Origin: Streptomyces sp. Go-475
GTDB taxonomy: Bacteria > Actinomycetota > Actinomycetes > Streptomycetales > Streptomycetaceae
Assembly: GCF_003330845.1 (NCBI RefSeq)
Contig: NZ_CP026121.1
Coordinates: 1,612,001-1,676,000, forward strand
Direction of reading: 5' to 3'
DNA length: 64,000 bases
Part shown: in pieces, positions 50,577 to 59,750 of the stretch
Numbering within the stretch: the stretch's first letter is position 1
How the letters are laid out: each line of letters begins with the position of its first letter
Notes under the pieces: generated by a model
Seen by the model: the letters and a program-made list of their open reading frames with translations, nothing else
Databases searched by the model: none
What the model was told of the DNA's origin: nothing
Program-made: the position numbers and the translations under genes

Positions 50577-52265
50577 ATGGGGACGCAGACCGTACAGGCG
50601 ACGGCGCCCGAGCAGCGGACGCGGCACGGGCGGGTGGTGGTCGACTGGCTCACGACGACGGACCACAAGAAGATCGGCCACCTCTACCTGATCACGTCGT
50701 TCGTGTTCTTCCTGGTCGCCGGCGTGATGGCGCTGCTGATGCGGGCCGAGCTGGCGCGCCCCGGCCTCCAGATCATCAACAACGAGCAGTTCAACCAGGC
50801 GTTCACGCTGCACGGCACGATCATGCTGCTGCTGTTCGCGACGCCGACCTTCGCGGGCTTCGCGAACGAGCTGATGCCGCTGCAGATCGGCGCGCCCGAC
50901 GTCGCGTTCCCGCGGCTGAACATGTTCTCGTACTGGCTGTTCCTGTTCGGCGGGCTGATCGTGCTCGGCTCGCTGCTGGTGCCCTCCGGGCCGGCCGACT
51001 TCGGCTGGTTCGCCTACGCCCCGCTCAACAGCGCGGAACGCACACCGGGCATCGGCGCCGACCTGTGGATCATGGGTCTGGCGCTGTCGGGTTTCGGCAC
51101 GATCCTGGGCGCGGTCAACTTCATCACCACGATCATCGGGATGCGCGCCCCCGGCATGACGATGTTCCGGATGCCGATCTTCGTGTGGAACACGCTGTTC
51201 ACGTCGATCCTCATCCTGATGGCGTTCCCGGTGCTGGCGGCGGCGCTGCTGGTGCTGGAGGCGGACCGGCGGTTCGGCTCGCAGGTCTTCGACGCGGCCA
51301 ACGGCGGGGCGATCCTGTGGCAGCACCTGTTCTGGTTCTTCGGCCATCCCGAGGTGTACATCATCGCGCTGCCGTTCTTCGGCATCATCACGGAGATCAT
51401 CCCGGTCTTCAGCCGCAAGCCGCTGTTCGGCTATCTGACGCTGGTCGGGGCGACCATGGCGATCACCGGCCTGTCGATGATCGTGTGGGCGCACCACATG
51501 TTCGCCACCGGCGCGGTGCTGCTGCCGTTCTTCTCCTTCATGAGCTTCCTGATCGCGGTGCCGACGGGTGTGAAGTTCTTCAACTGGGCGGGCACCATGC
51601 TGAAGGGCTCGCTGTCCTTCGAGACGCCGATGCTGTGGGCGACGGGCTTCCTGGTGACGTTCCTGTTCGGCGGGCTCACCGGGGTGATCCTGGCGTCGCC
51701 GCCGCTGGACTTCCATGTGACGGACACGTACTTCGTGGTCGCGCACTTCCACTACGTCGTCTTCGGCACCGTCGTCTTCGCGATCTTCGCCGGGTTCTTC
51801 TTCTGGTGGCCCAAGTTCACCGGGAAGATGCTCGACGAGCGGCTCGGCAAGATCCAGTTCTGGGCGCTCTTCGTCGGCTTCCACACCACGTTCCTGGTGC
51901 AGCACTGGCTGGGCGCCGAGGGCATGCCCCGCCGGTACGCCGACTACCTCGCGGCGGACGGCTTCACGGCGCTCAACACCGTGTCGACCATCGGCGCGTT
52001 CCTGCTCGGCATCTCGACGCTGCCGTTCCTCTACAACGTGTGGAAGACCGCCAGGTACGGCGAGAAGGTCGAGGTCGACGACCCCTGGGGCTACGGCCGC
52101 TCCCTGGAGTGGGCGACCTCCTGCCCGCCGCCCCGGCACAACTTCACGACGCTGCCCCGGATCCGCTCGGAGTCGCCGGCGTTCGACCTGCACCATCCCG
52201 AGTACGCGGCGGTGACTGCGCAGCCCGAGCCAGAGCCCCATCAAGCCGGTCGCGAGTCCTCCTGA
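50577..52265 (+). CDS. ctaD: Cytochrome c oxidase subunit I (aa3 type), orphan copy
   Basis: The 562-aa protein has twelve membrane helices and all haem and copper ligands: H79 and H391 for haem a, H389 for haem a3, and H257, H305 and H306 for CuB. Y261 is placed to cross-link with H257. K332 may mark the K channel. It is the catalytic subunit that reduces oxygen to water. Subunits II, III and the bc complex are not adjacent, so it is likely a second ctaD copy that pairs with subunits encoded elsewhere. The last 122 bp overlap the convergent WYL regulator gene. Confidence 0.96.
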   Translation: MGTQTVQATAPEQRTRHGRVVVDWLTTTDHKKIGHLYLITSFVFFLVAGVMALLMRAELARPGLQIINNEQFNQAFTLHGTIMLLLFATPTFAGFANELMPLQIGAPDVAFPRLNMFSYWLFLFGGLIVLGSLLVPSGPADFGWFAYAPLNSAERTPGIGADLWIMGLALSGFGTILGAVNFITTIIGMRAPGMTMFRMPIFVWNTLFTSILILMAFPVLAAALLVLEADRRFGSQVFDAANGGAILWQHLFWFFGHPEVYIIALPFFGIITEIIPVFSRKPLFGYLTLVGATMAITGLSMIVWAHHMFATGAVLLPFFSFMSFLIAVPTGVKFFNWAGTMLKGSLSFETPMLWATGFLVTFLFGGLTGVILASPPLDFHVTDTYFVVAHFHYVVFGTVVFAIFAGFFFWWPKFTGKMLDERLGKIQFWALFVGFHTTFLVQHWLGAEGMPRRYADYLAADGFTALNTVSTIGAFLLGISTLPFLYNVWKTARYGEKVEVDDPWGYGRSLEWATSCPPPRHNFTTLPRIRSESPAFDLHHPEYAAVTAQPEPEPHQAGRESS

Positions 52266-53184
52266 CCGCCTCGATCAGCCCCTCCGGCTCCAGCACCTCG
52301 AACTCGAAGCCCAGCATCACCACGTGGATGACCATCACGTCGAGGCTGCCCGCGCCGCAGCGCAGCAGACAGGTGTCGGGGCCCTCGGCCTCCAGCACTC
52401 CGGCGGAGGGCGAGATGTGCGCGGCGGCCTCCTCCAGGGGCGCCAGGAGCCGCACGACGGCGTGGGTGGCGTACACGCGCGTGGAGACGCCCTGGGAGAC
52501 GTATGCGGCGAGGTCCTCGGCGGGCGGCTCGCGGGGCGGGAAGCGGGGGCCGTGCGGCGGCTTGGGCGTGAGGCGGTCCACGCGGAACGTGCGCCAGTCC
52601 TGCCGGTCGAGGTCCCATGCGACCAGGTACCAGCGGCGCTCGGTGCACACCAGGCGGTGCGGTTCGACCGTGCGGCGGGAGGAGGTGCCGTCGTGGCCCT
52701 CGTACGCGAAGCGCAGCCGTTCGGCGTCCCGGCACAGGTGGGCGAGTTCGGTCAGCACGGCCGGGTCGACCGCGGAGGGCGCCGGGCCGCGCAGCATGGG
52801 CACGGTGAAGGCGTTGAGGGCGCCCACGCGGCGGCGCAGCCGGTCGGGCAGCACCTGTTCCAGCTTGGCGAGGGCGCGGACGGAGGTCTCGCCGATGCCC
52901 TCGATGCCCTGTCCGGCGGCCGTGCGCAGTCCGACGGCCACGGCCACGGCCTCGTCGTCGTCCAGCAGCAGCGGCGGCAGTTCGGCGCCCGCGCCCAGTT
53001 GGTAGCCGCCGCCGGTGCCGGGGCTGGCGTTGACCGGGTAGCCGAGTTCGCGCAGCCGGTCCACGTCCCGGCGCAGGGTGCGGGCGCTGACACCGAGCCG
53101 CTCGGCCAGGTCGGGGCCGGTCCACTCGCGGTGGGCCTGGAGCAGGGACAGCAGACGCAGCAGACGTGCCGAGGTCTCCAACAT
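52144..53184 (-). CDS. WYL-domain transcriptional regulator (YafY/DeoR-like)
   Basis: The 346-aa protein has an N-terminal helix-turn-helix (residues about 1-60, [40 protein letters not shown]) and a WYL domain (about 150-220, containing [23 protein letters not shown]). A C-terminal WCX-like extension follows. WYL proteins sense nucleotides or other small ligands. The start at 53184 has no ribosome site, but CAGACT lies six bases upstream, so the mRNA may be leaderless. Its 3' 122 bp are antisense to the end of ctaD. Confidence 0.87.
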   Translation of the reverse strand: MLETSARLLRLLSLLQAHREWTGPDLAERLGVSARTLRRDVDRLRELGYPVNASPGTGGGYQLGAGAELPPLLLDDDEAVAVAVGLRTAAGQGIEGIGETSVRALAKLEQVLPDRLRRRVGALNAFTVPMLRGPAPSAVDPAVLTELAHLCRDAERLRFAYEGHDGTSSRRTVEPHRLVCTERRWYLVAWDLDRQDWRTFRVDRLTPKPPHGPRFPPREPPAEDLAAYVSQGVSTRVYATHAVVRLLAPLEEAAAHISPSAGVLEAEGPDTCLLRCGAGSLDVMVIHVVMLGFEFEVLEPEGLIEAVRRTRDRLDGALARAAQSPPRTRDGAGRTPATPSGSGAAS

Positions 53185-53222
53185 GGGGCGAGTCTGCCAG
53201 CCCTTGCGGACAGCTGCTGTCC

Positions 53223-54509
53223 TCAAGGCCTGTAGGGCAGTTGCGGGACGGTGAAGCAGGTGCGGTTCATGTCCCCCTGGCCGACCCAGCCCTTCCCGTC
53301 CTGCCAGCGGGCCACCGACAGGCAGGTGTCGCTGGTCTTCGGCGGCTCGGGCAGCCGGGCGAACTCGACGGGGAGGAGCAGGCCGCCGGCGGTGTAGCCC
53401 TGGCTGCGGTTCATGTAGGCGTCGACGCACGCGCGCGTGATGCCCGTGCGCGCGCAGGACCGCGCGGCGTCCGTGAACCAGCGGGCGGCCGCCCAGCCCT
53501 CCAGTTGCCACTGGGAGTGCGTCTTCAGGTCCTTCGTCGCCTCGCGGAACTCCCGTACGGCCGGGTGGCGGGTGTCGTCGAAGTTGCGGCTGGAGCCGGT
53601 CGCCCAGAGGGCGTTGCGGCAGCGCGGGGCGTCCTCGTAGTCGTCGGGGACGGTGGACGTCCAGTTCTGCACGTTGGTCACCTTGGCGGTGACGTGGGCG
53701 CCGACCTCGTCCATGGCCCGGCAGAGCCGGGCGTTGCCGTGCCCGTCGATGGCGTCGAACACCAGGTCGGCGCCCTGCTCCTTCAGGTCGGCGGCGACGG
53801 CGCGGAAGTTGGGCAGGGCGAAGTCGACCTGCTCGGTGACGACCTGGTAGCCCTCGGCGCGCAGGCCCCGCTCGACCAGCCGGGCGTAGGCGGCGGACGC
53901 GGACTGGTTGTAGGAGACGACGGCCGCCGTGCGGGCGCCGTGCTCGCGCTTGAAGTAGCGGTAGACCTCGGTGCCGCCGTACAGGGTGCCGTCCCAGCCG
54001 GTGGTGCCGTTCCGGGGCGCGAGGCTGCCGTAGATGCCGTACAGGTGCGGATAGGTGTCGTAGGCGGCGCCGATGGGCTGGCCGCCGATGTCGGGCACGC
54101 GCGCGCGGGAGACGCGCGAGGCGCCCGCGTAGTCGAGGGCGGTGGTCGCCACGAGGGCGACGACCTCGTCCTCCTCGACCAGTCGGTGCACGCACTCGTT
54201 GTTGCCGACGCCGCTGCCGCCGTCGTCGCACAGGCGCACCTCGACGCGGCGGCCGTCGATGCCGCCGCGCGCGTTGAGCCGGTCGAACCAGGCCCTGGCC
54301 CCGTCGCGCGGGCCGGTGAAGGCGGCGCCGCCGACCGGGCTGGTGGCGCTGGTGATGATGCCGACCCGCAGCGGCGCGGTGTCGCGGGGCGCGGGGGTGC
54401 GGTCGTCGTGCTCGAAGTCGCTCTCCGGGAGCCGGCTGCCGCAGGCCGCGCTCAGGGCGAGCAGCAGCGCGGCGGCGACGGCCTCAGCAGCCCGGGACCG
54501 GCGACGCAT
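53223..54509 (-). CDS. Branched-chain amino-acid type ABC transporter substrate-binding lipoprotein (LivK-like)
   Basis: The 428-aa protein has a lipoprotein signal with cysteine at residue 23 (LSAACGSRL) and a type I periplasmic-binding fold. Family-like blocks are RVGIITSATSPVGGAAFTGPRDGARAWFDRLNARGGIDGRRVEVRLCDDG near residues 48-97, and EDEVVALVATTALDYAGASRV. It captures a substrate outside the cell for the Liv-type transporter encoded divergently at 55669-59053. Extra cysteines in the mature protein suggest disulfides. The substrate need not be an amino acid. The start overlaps the upstream lipoprotein gene by 26 bp. Confidence 0.88.
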   Translation of the reverse strand: MRRRSRAAEAVAAALLLALSAACGSRLPESDFEHDDRTPAPRDTAPLRVGIITSATSPVGGAAFTGPRDGARAWFDRLNARGGIDGRRVEVRLCDDGGSGVGNNECVHRLVEEDEVVALVATTALDYAGASRVSRARVPDIGGQPIGAAYDTYPHLYGIYGSLAPRNGTTGWDGTLYGGTEVYRYFKREHGARTAAVVSYNQSASAAYARLVERGLRAEGYQVVTEQVDFALPNFRAVAADLKEQGADLVFDAIDGHGNARLCRAMDEVGAHVTAKVTNVQNWTSTVPDDYEDAPRCRNALWATGSSRNFDDTRHPAVREFREATKDLKTHSQWQLEGWAAARWFTDAARSCARTGITRACVDAYMNRSQGYTAGGLLLPVEFARLPEPPKTSDTCLSVARWQDGKGWVGQGDMNRTCFTVPQLPYRP

Positions 54510-55047
54510 TGCCGCTCAGTTGCACCAGCGCGCACAGCGTCTTGGCGGACACCTTCCAGGTGCCGTCCTGCTCCACGGCCGTCCCGGAGGCGTCGGGCAG
54601 GGCGGTGGCGCCCTTGAGGGTGAGCGTGTACGTCACGTCCGCCTCGGTCGCCGAGGTGAACTCGACCTTGGTGACCTGCGCCTGGACCTGCCCGCCGCGC
54701 GCGTCACCGCTGAAGGCCTCCAGGACGGGGGCCATCCGGTCGCCGTTCTCCAGGACGGCGACCTTGTCCTGGGCGGAGGTCTTCGGGTCGAAGAACCTCT
54801 GCCAGTTCCGCTTGATCTCCGCCTCGGCCGCCGCCCGGTCCGCGGGGGCGCTGGCCGGGGCGCTCGTGGTGCGCTCCGCGGTCGGTGTGGGTGGCGTGGT
54901 GCCGTCTGAGCCGCCGTTGTCGTCGCCGCATGCCGCGAGGGCCGGGAAGAGGGCCAGTACGAGGGCGGCCGTGATCGCCGTGCCCCGTCCCGCGGTGCGC
55001 GGGCCCCCTGTCGCGTTCCCCCGCCTGAGGTCGCTGCCGAGAACCAT
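54484..55047 (-). CDS. Lipoprotein with MTB12-like C-terminal domain
   Basis: The 187-aa protein has a signal with lipobox cysteine (LFPALAACGDD) and a Thr/Pro/Ser linker. A small alpha/beta domain follows (AEIKRNWQRFFDPKTSAQDKVAVLENGDRMAPVLEAF to TWKVSAKTLCALVQLSG), matching the pattern of the low-molecular-weight antigen MTB12 family. That family's role is not established. It is the first gene of the leftward unit with livK and lies 145 bp from the divergent Liv permease unit. It may assist substrate capture; this is inferred from position. Confidence 0.72.
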   Translation of the reverse strand: MVLGSDLRRGNATGGPRTAGRGTAITAALVLALFPALAACGDDNGGSDGTTPPTPTAERTTSAPASAPADRAAAEAEIKRNWQRFFDPKTSAQDKVAVLENGDRMAPVLEAFSGDARGGQVQAQVTKVEFTSATEADVTYTLTLKGATALPDASGTAVEQDGTWKVSAKTLCALVQLSGNASPVPGC

Positions 55048-55192
55048 CTGGCTCACCACCGGGTGTCGGTCCGGGCCATGCGCGCCCGGTGCTTTCAGGG
55101 TCAGCTTCCACAGGGCATAGTGCAAGCGATCGGCGGACTTGAACAGGCAGCCAGGCGCGTGCCCAGCCACGACCGACGTGTGGGAGCCAGCG

Positions 55193-55669
55193 ATGCGGAC
55201 AAGCCGACTGAGGACCGTGCATCCCGTCCTGTGGGCCGGCTGGGCCGCGCTGGCCGCCGGCGCGGTGCTGTGCGTCGTCGGCTGGTACGGCGTCTCCGGC
55301 GAGCGCTACGCCGAACGGCAGCTGCCCTACCTGGCCTCCTGCACGGTCCCCGGCGCCGCGCTGATCGTCGCCGGGGCGGTGCTGCTGGCGCACGGGCGGG
55401 GCTCGGTGGCCGCCGCGCGCGTGGAGGAGCTGTACGGCCTGCTGGTGGCGGCCGAGCCGGCCGAGGCGGAGGAGACCGGGCAGGCCGCCACCGCGCCGCT
55501 CGCGGTCAGCGGCGAGCTGCGGATGGTGCCGGGCGGCACGCTGTGGCACCGCGCGGACTGTCCCCTGGTCGCGGGCAAGGCGGAGGCGGTCCCGGTGGAC
55601 TCCAAGCTGGTGGCGAGCGGTGAACTGGGCCCCTGCCCGATCTGCGAGCCGGTCGAAGAAACCGACTGA
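55193..55669 (+). CDS. Two-helix membrane protein with C-terminal HxxxC/CxxC motif
   Basis: The 158-aa protein starts with a basic segment, then two membrane helices (about residues 10-35 and 50-72). A cytoplasmic or outer domain follows with WHRADCPLV (residues about 126-134) and GPCPICEP near the end. The H, C, C, C arrangement resembles a small zinc-binding site like those in Ada-type domains. GGGAG precedes the ATG. Its stop overlaps the start of the fused Liv gene (TGATG), so it is the first member of the Liv operon. No family name is known to me. Confidence 0.75.
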   Translation: MRTSRLRTVHPVLWAGWAALAAGAVLCVVGWYGVSGERYAERQLPYLASCTVPGAALIVAGAVLLAHGRGSVAAARVEELYGLLVAAEPAEAEETGQAATAPLAVSGELRMVPGGTLWHRADCPLVAGKAEAVPVDSKLVASGELGPCPICEPVEETD

Positions 55670-58338
55670 TGTCCTCGCTCACGTACGACCTCACCCTCGC
55701 CGGCCTCTCCGTCGGCAGCGCGGCGGCGCTGACCGGGATCGGCCTGATCGTGACGTACCGCGCGACCGGCGTGCTCAACTTCGCGCACGGCGCGATCGCG
55801 ATGGTGTGCGCGTACGCGCTGCGGCAGTGCGTGGTCGAGTGGGGCTGGCCGCTGTGGCTCGGGGCGGTGGTGACACTGCTGGTGCTGGCGCCGGGCCTGG
55901 GTGTCGTCCTGGAGCGGTTCGTCTTCCGGCCCCTGTCGGTCCTGGGCTCGGACCCGGCGCAGACGCTGGTGGCGTCCATCGGGGTGTTCGTGCTGCTGGT
56001 GGGCGGGGCGGCGCTGCTGTGGGGGCAGGGGGCGCGGGACGACGCGCCGGAGCTGGTGCCGGACGAGCCGTGGGGGCAGCTGGCGGTGGTGCTGGTGCTG
56101 GCCGCCGGGGTCGCGGCGGTGGTGCGGTGGACGCGGTTCGGGCGGGAGCTGCGGGCCGTGGTCGACGACCGGCGGCTCGCCGTGCTGGGCGGCATCGACG
56201 CGGACCGGGTGGCGGCGGCGGGCTGGGCGTTCGGCTCGTTCACGGCGGGCCTGACGGGCGTGCTGCTGGCGCCGTACGTGCGGCTCGACCCGTACGGGCT
56301 GCCGCTGCTCGTGATGGAGGTCGTGGCGGTCGCGGTGGCCGCGCGGATGCGGAGTCTGCCGGTCGCGGTGGTGGTGGCGCTGGGCATCGGGGTGGCGCAG
56401 AGCCAGCTGACGCGGCTGCACCCGTCCGGGTGGGGCGAGCCGCTGCTCCAGGCGGCGACGACGAACCTGTTCGTCGTCGCGCTGCTGGTCGCGGCGCTGG
56501 TGCTGCCAGGGGTCGGCGCCCGCGACGCGCTGCCGCGCACGGCGACCGCCCGGGTGCCGACGCCGCCCGGCGCGTGGATCGTGGCGGGCGTGCTGTTCCT
56601 GCTGCCGCTGGGCCTCGCCGGCCGGGACCTGCACACGTCGGTGCAGGTCCCGGCGCTGGCCGTGATCCTGCTGTCCCTGGTGGTGGTCACCGGCCGCGGC
56701 GGCCAGATCTCGCTGGGGCAGGCGGCCTACGCGGGGCTCGGCGCCCTGTTCACGGCGCTGCTGGCGGCCGGCCGCTTCCCGGGCCTGCCTGCCCTGCCGG
56801 AGCTGGCGGCCCTGGCGGTGGCGGTCGTCCTGGTTGCGCCGCTCGGCCTGCTGACGGGCTGGCCGGCGATCGGCCGCCGGGGCCTGGCGCTGGCGCTGGC
56901 GACGTTCGCGATCGGCGTGGGGGTGAGCCGCTTCGTCTTCGCCCAGCCGTACGCCACGGCGGGCCTGTCGCTGGGCCGCCCGGCCGGTTTCGACGGGGAC
57001 CGGGCGTACTACATCCTGGAGCTGGTGCTGCTGGCGGCCGCCCTGCTCGCGGCGCACGCGCTGCGCCGGGGCCGGACGGGCCGGGCGCTGGCGGCCATGC
57101 GGGACCACGAGGCGGGCGCGCAGGCGGCGGGCGTCCAGGTGCCGTCCCTCAAGCTGCGCGCCTTCGTGGCGGGCGCCGCGCTCGCCGCGCTGGGCGGCGG
57201 CATGCTCGGCATGGGCCTGCGCGCCTTCGACGCCGCCGCGTACGACCCGGTGCGCGGGCTGCTGTGGTTCGCCGCGGTGGTGGTGCTGGGCGCCGACAGC
57301 ACCCTGGGCGCCCTCGCCGCCGCGGCCCTCCTGGTCGGCCTGGACGCGGGCACCCGCGGCGGCGTCGCGGCGGCCCTGATCGGCGTCCTGGCCGTCCTGG
57401 TGGGCCGCTTCCCCGGCGGCCCGTACGAGGCCCTGCGCACGACGACGGAACGCCTGCGGCTACGGCGCGCACCGGCCCTCACGCCGGTGGGGGCCCGGGC
57501 CCGTCGGCTGCTGCGCCCCGAGCCGCGGACGGCCAGGGCGGCACCGCCGCCGGTAGGGGCGACAGCCACGGGTGCCGGGACATCCCGCACCGGCGGCCCT
57601 CCACCGGCCTCCCCGGTCCCCCGCACACCGCCCGCCCCCACCGCTCCCCTTCTCACCGCCCGTCACCTGCACGCCCGCTACGGCGGCTTCACCGCCCTCC
57701 ACGGAGTCGACCTCGACCTCTCCCCGGGGCGGATCACCGCGGTCGTGGGCCCCAACGGGGCCGGGAAGAGCACCCTGTTCCACTGTCTGGCCGGGACGCT
57801 GCGGCCCGCGCGCGGGACCGTGCGGCTCGATGGGCGGGACATCACCGCGCTGCCCGCGCACGCCCGCGCCCGCCTCGGGGTCGCGCGGACCTTCCAGCAA
57901 CTGGCCGTCTTCCCCTCGCTGACCGTCGCCGAGAACGTCCGGGTCGGTGCCGAGCAGGGCCGGGTGACCGACCGGGGGGCCGTGGAGCGGATGCTGAGGC
58001 TGCTCGGGCTGGACGGGCCGCTGCGGACGCTGCCCGCCGCCGGGCTGCCCACGGGGACGCTGCGCCGCGTCGAACTGGCCCGGGTCCTGGCCGGCGGCCC
58101 CCGCGTGCTGCTGCTCGACGAGCCCGCCGCCGGCCTCGACACCGCCGAAGTCGCCGCCCTGGCCCGCGTCCTGAAGGCCCTGGCCGCCGACGGCACGGCC
58201 CTGCTCGTCGTCGAGCACGACCTGGACCTGGTGGCCGGCCTCGCCGACGTCGTGCACGTGATGACCGCGGGCCGGATCGTCGCCTCCGGTCCCCCCGAGC
58301 GCGTCCTGGACGCCCTGGGCACAGGGGCCGACCGATGA
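55669..58338 (+). CDS. Fused LivH-LivM-LivG ABC transporter (two permeases plus ATPase)
   Basis: The 889-aa protein joins three normally separate parts. A LivH-like permease spans about residues 1-290, a LivM-like permease about 300-590, and a Pro/Ala linker about 590-660. A LivG-like ATPase spans about 660-889, with Walker A GPNGAGKST at 694-702, Walker B VLLLDEPAAGLD and the switch EHD. The ABC signature, normally LxYGQQ in LivG, is LPTGTL at 793-798 and looks degenerate. The protein should form the membrane core for the LivK-like receptor encoded divergently. It is coupled at both ends, to the two-helix protein gene and to a 26-codon ORF. Confidence 0.9.
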   Translation: MSSLTYDLTLAGLSVGSAAALTGIGLIVTYRATGVLNFAHGAIAMVCAYALRQCVVEWGWPLWLGAVVTLLVLAPGLGVVLERFVFRPLSVLGSDPAQTLVASIGVFVLLVGGAALLWGQGARDDAPELVPDEPWGQLAVVLVLAAGVAAVVRWTRFGRELRAVVDDRRLAVLGGIDADRVAAAGWAFGSFTAGLTGVLLAPYVRLDPYGLPLLVMEVVAVAVAARMRSLPVAVVVALGIGVAQSQLTRLHPSGWGEPLLQAATTNLFVVALLVAALVLPGVGARDALPRTATARVPTPPGAWIVAGVLFLLPLGLAGRDLHTSVQVPALAVILLSLVVVTGRGGQISLGQAAYAGLGALFTALLAAGRFPGLPALPELAALAVAVVLVAPLGLLTGWPAIGRRGLALALATFAIGVGVSRFVFAQPYATAGLSLGRPAGFDGDRAYYILELVLLAAALLAAHALRRGRTGRALAAMRDHEAGAQAAGVQVPSLKLRAFVAGAALAALGGGMLGMGLRAFDAAAYDPVRGLLWFAAVVVLGADSTLGALAAAALLVGLDAGTRGGVAAALIGVLAVLVGRFPGGPYEALRTTTERLRLRRAPALTPVGARARRLLRPEPRTARAAPPPVGATATGAGTSRTGGPPPASPVPRTPPAPTAPLLTARHLHARYGGFTALHGVDLDLSPGRITAVVGPNGAGKSTLFHCLAGTLRPARGTVRLDGRDITALPAHARARLGVARTFQQLAVFPSLTVAENVRVGAEQGRVTDRGAVERMLRLLGLDGPLRTLPAAGLPTGTLRRVELARVLAGGPRVLLLDEPAAGLDTAEVAALARVLKALAADGTALLVVEHDLDLVAGLADVVHVMTAGRIVASGPPERVLDALGTGADR

Positions 58339-58415
58339 GCACCTTGAACGCCCTGGAGCCGGGAGCCCGCCGGTCGGCCTCCCGGACGCCCCGGAGCGCG
58401 GGGGACGGCCCATGA
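58335..58415 (+). CDS. 26-codon bridging ORF between the fused Liv gene and livF
   Basis: ATGA at 58335 overlaps the stop of the fused Liv gene. Its own TGA at 58413-58415 overlaps the livF ATG (58412). The 26-residue peptide (MSTLNALEPGARRSASRTP, ending in GDGP) is basic and unstructured. The double overlap suggests it serves to pass ribosomes from one gene to the next, or it encodes a tiny protein. There is no strong ribosome site of its own. Confidence 0.45.
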   Translation: MSTLNALEPGARRSASRTPRSAGDGP

Positions 58416-59053
58416 CGACCCTCTCCCTGCGCCACGCGCGCGTGCGCTACGGCCCGCTGGAGGCCCTGCACGGTGTCACCCTCGCCGCCCCCGGCCCCGG
58501 TCTCACCGTGCTGCTGGGCCGCAACGGCTCCGGCCGTACGACGGTCCTGCGCGCGCTGGCCGGCACCGTCCCCCTGTCGGGCGGCGCGGTGGTGTGGGAC
58601 GGGGCCGACGTGACCCGCGTACCCGCGTACGAGCGGGCCCGGCGCGGACTGTGCCTGGTCCCGGAGCGGCAGGCCGTGTTCGGTTCGCTCACCGTGCGCG
58701 AGAACCTCGCCCTCGCCGCCCCGGACCACGACGCGGCCCTGGACGCCTACCCGCAGCTGCGGCCCCTGCTGGAGCGCCGCGCCGGCACCCTGTCCGGCGG
58801 GGAGCAGCGCATGCTCGCCCTGTCCCGGGCACTGCTGGCCCACGCGCGCGTGGTGCTCGTCGACGAGCCCGCCCAGGGCATGTCGCCCGCGGTCGCGGCC
58901 CGCACCTACGAGCTGCTGGGCGGGCTGGACGCCTGCGTGGTGGTCGCCGAGCAGCGGCTGCCGCCCGCCCTGCGCGGCCGGCCCGTCCTGGTGTACGAAC
59001 TGCGGCGCGGAGCCGTCGTGTTCGCCGGGGAGGCGGGCGAGATCGCGCCCTGA
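58412..59053 (+). CDS. livF: LivF-type ABC transporter ATP-binding protein with altered Walker A
   Basis: The 213-aa ATPase has the LivF layout: Walker A at residues 36-44, signature LSGGEQRML, Walker B VVLVDEPAQGMSP and the LivF-typical VVAEQ in place of a switch histidine. Walker A reads GRNGSGRTT, so the invariant lysine is arginine (R42). Together with the degenerate signature in the LivG half, this predicts one inactive and one active ATP site in the pair. It completes the Liv-type importer. It is slightly shorter than usual (about 235 aa). Confidence 0.88.
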   Translation: MTTLSLRHARVRYGPLEALHGVTLAAPGPGLTVLLGRNGSGRTTVLRALAGTVPLSGGAVVWDGADVTRVPAYERARRGLCLVPERQAVFGSLTVRENLALAAPDHDAALDAYPQLRPLLERRAGTLSGGEQRMLALSRALLAHARVVLVDEPAQGMSPAVAARTYELLGGLDACVVVAEQRLPPALRGRPVLVYELRRGAVVFAGEAGEIAP

Positions 59054-59103
59054 CCCGAAGCGCCGGAACCCCGCCCGGTCAGACCGACCGGACGGGGCCC
59101 GTG

Positions 59104-59333
59104 TCACGGCGAGGGGGAGCAGCGGCTCAGAGTCACCGGGTCGGTGGCGGGCGCGCCGCCGCTCGCCCCGGCGCGTGCCGAGCAGGTCGGCCGGGCGTCC
59201 CAGCCCTGCGCCCGCTGGACCTTGGTGGCGACGGCGATCTGCTGGGACCTGCTCGCCCGGTCGGCGACGCGGTGGGCGCGTAGGCGGTGCCGCCGTAGGC
59301 CCGCCAGGTGGAGGCGGCGAACTGGAGTCCGCC
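59104..59333 (-). pseudogene. Remnant of an Rpf-like (transglycosylase) secreted protein
   Basis: Read leftward, the sequence gives GGLQFAASTWRAYGGTAYAP, then after a frameshift ADRASRSQQIAVATKVQRAQGWDA and TCSARAGA, to a stop at 59104. This is the C-terminal half of the resuscitation-promoting-factor transglycosylase domain. The catalytic N-terminal half (WDxxAxCESGGNW) is missing, and about five extra bases (near 59259-59275) break the frame. It is a decayed, non-functional copy. Confidence 0.65.
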
Positions 59334-59750
59334 CCCTGGTTCTTCCGAGCGTCGGGGCGAGTGGTACCGGCACAGGAATCCAAGGAGGTTGACGGTCCGG
59401 CATCAACCAGTCGCCCGTCGGGGCAGGCCAGTTCATCGATACCTCGGGTAACGGCAATTTCCGGACACCCACTTCATTCGCGGATTTCCGGATTTGTCGA
59501 CCAACCCGCCCGATGGCCTGTTCCCCAGTTCACCAGCCCAACGCCCTTTGCAGGGCGCCCACTTGGCGCTGAGTGGGCGATTCCGGACCGAACGTGACCC
59601 CGCGCGCTGGATGGTTCGATTCCGTTCGCTCCGGGGCGTGACTCCCGCCACAGATCGCCCGTTGTCTTCTTCATGAGCCGGGACCCGCCCGGACCACGGA
59701 CCGGGAGCCACCCGGCCCCGCCCCGCACCACATCCCCGAGGGAGCCACCC
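59334..59750. other. Non-coding region between the Rpf remnant and the next gene
   Basis: About 417 bp without a supported gene. It contains a hairpin CGCCCAC/GTGGGCG near 59556-59579 and an AT-richer patch near 59450-59500. No riboswitch could be recognised, although c-di-AMP riboswitches are known upstream of rpf genes in Streptomyces. Confidence 0.35.

Noticed and set aside
52241..53125. 294-codon alternative frame within the WYL gene
   Set aside because: The product is Arg/Pro/Gly-rich and lacks domains; the overlapping frame gives an intact WYL regulator.
59600..59660. GGTTCGATTCC resembling a tRNA T-arm
   Set aside because: Flanking bases give only a weak T-stem, and no matching acceptor, D-arm or anticodon arm could be found about 60 bases upstream.
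59334..59750. Possible c-di-AMP riboswitch for the Rpf remnant
   Set aside because: I could not find the conserved core segments in the right order; only an isolated hairpin is visible.
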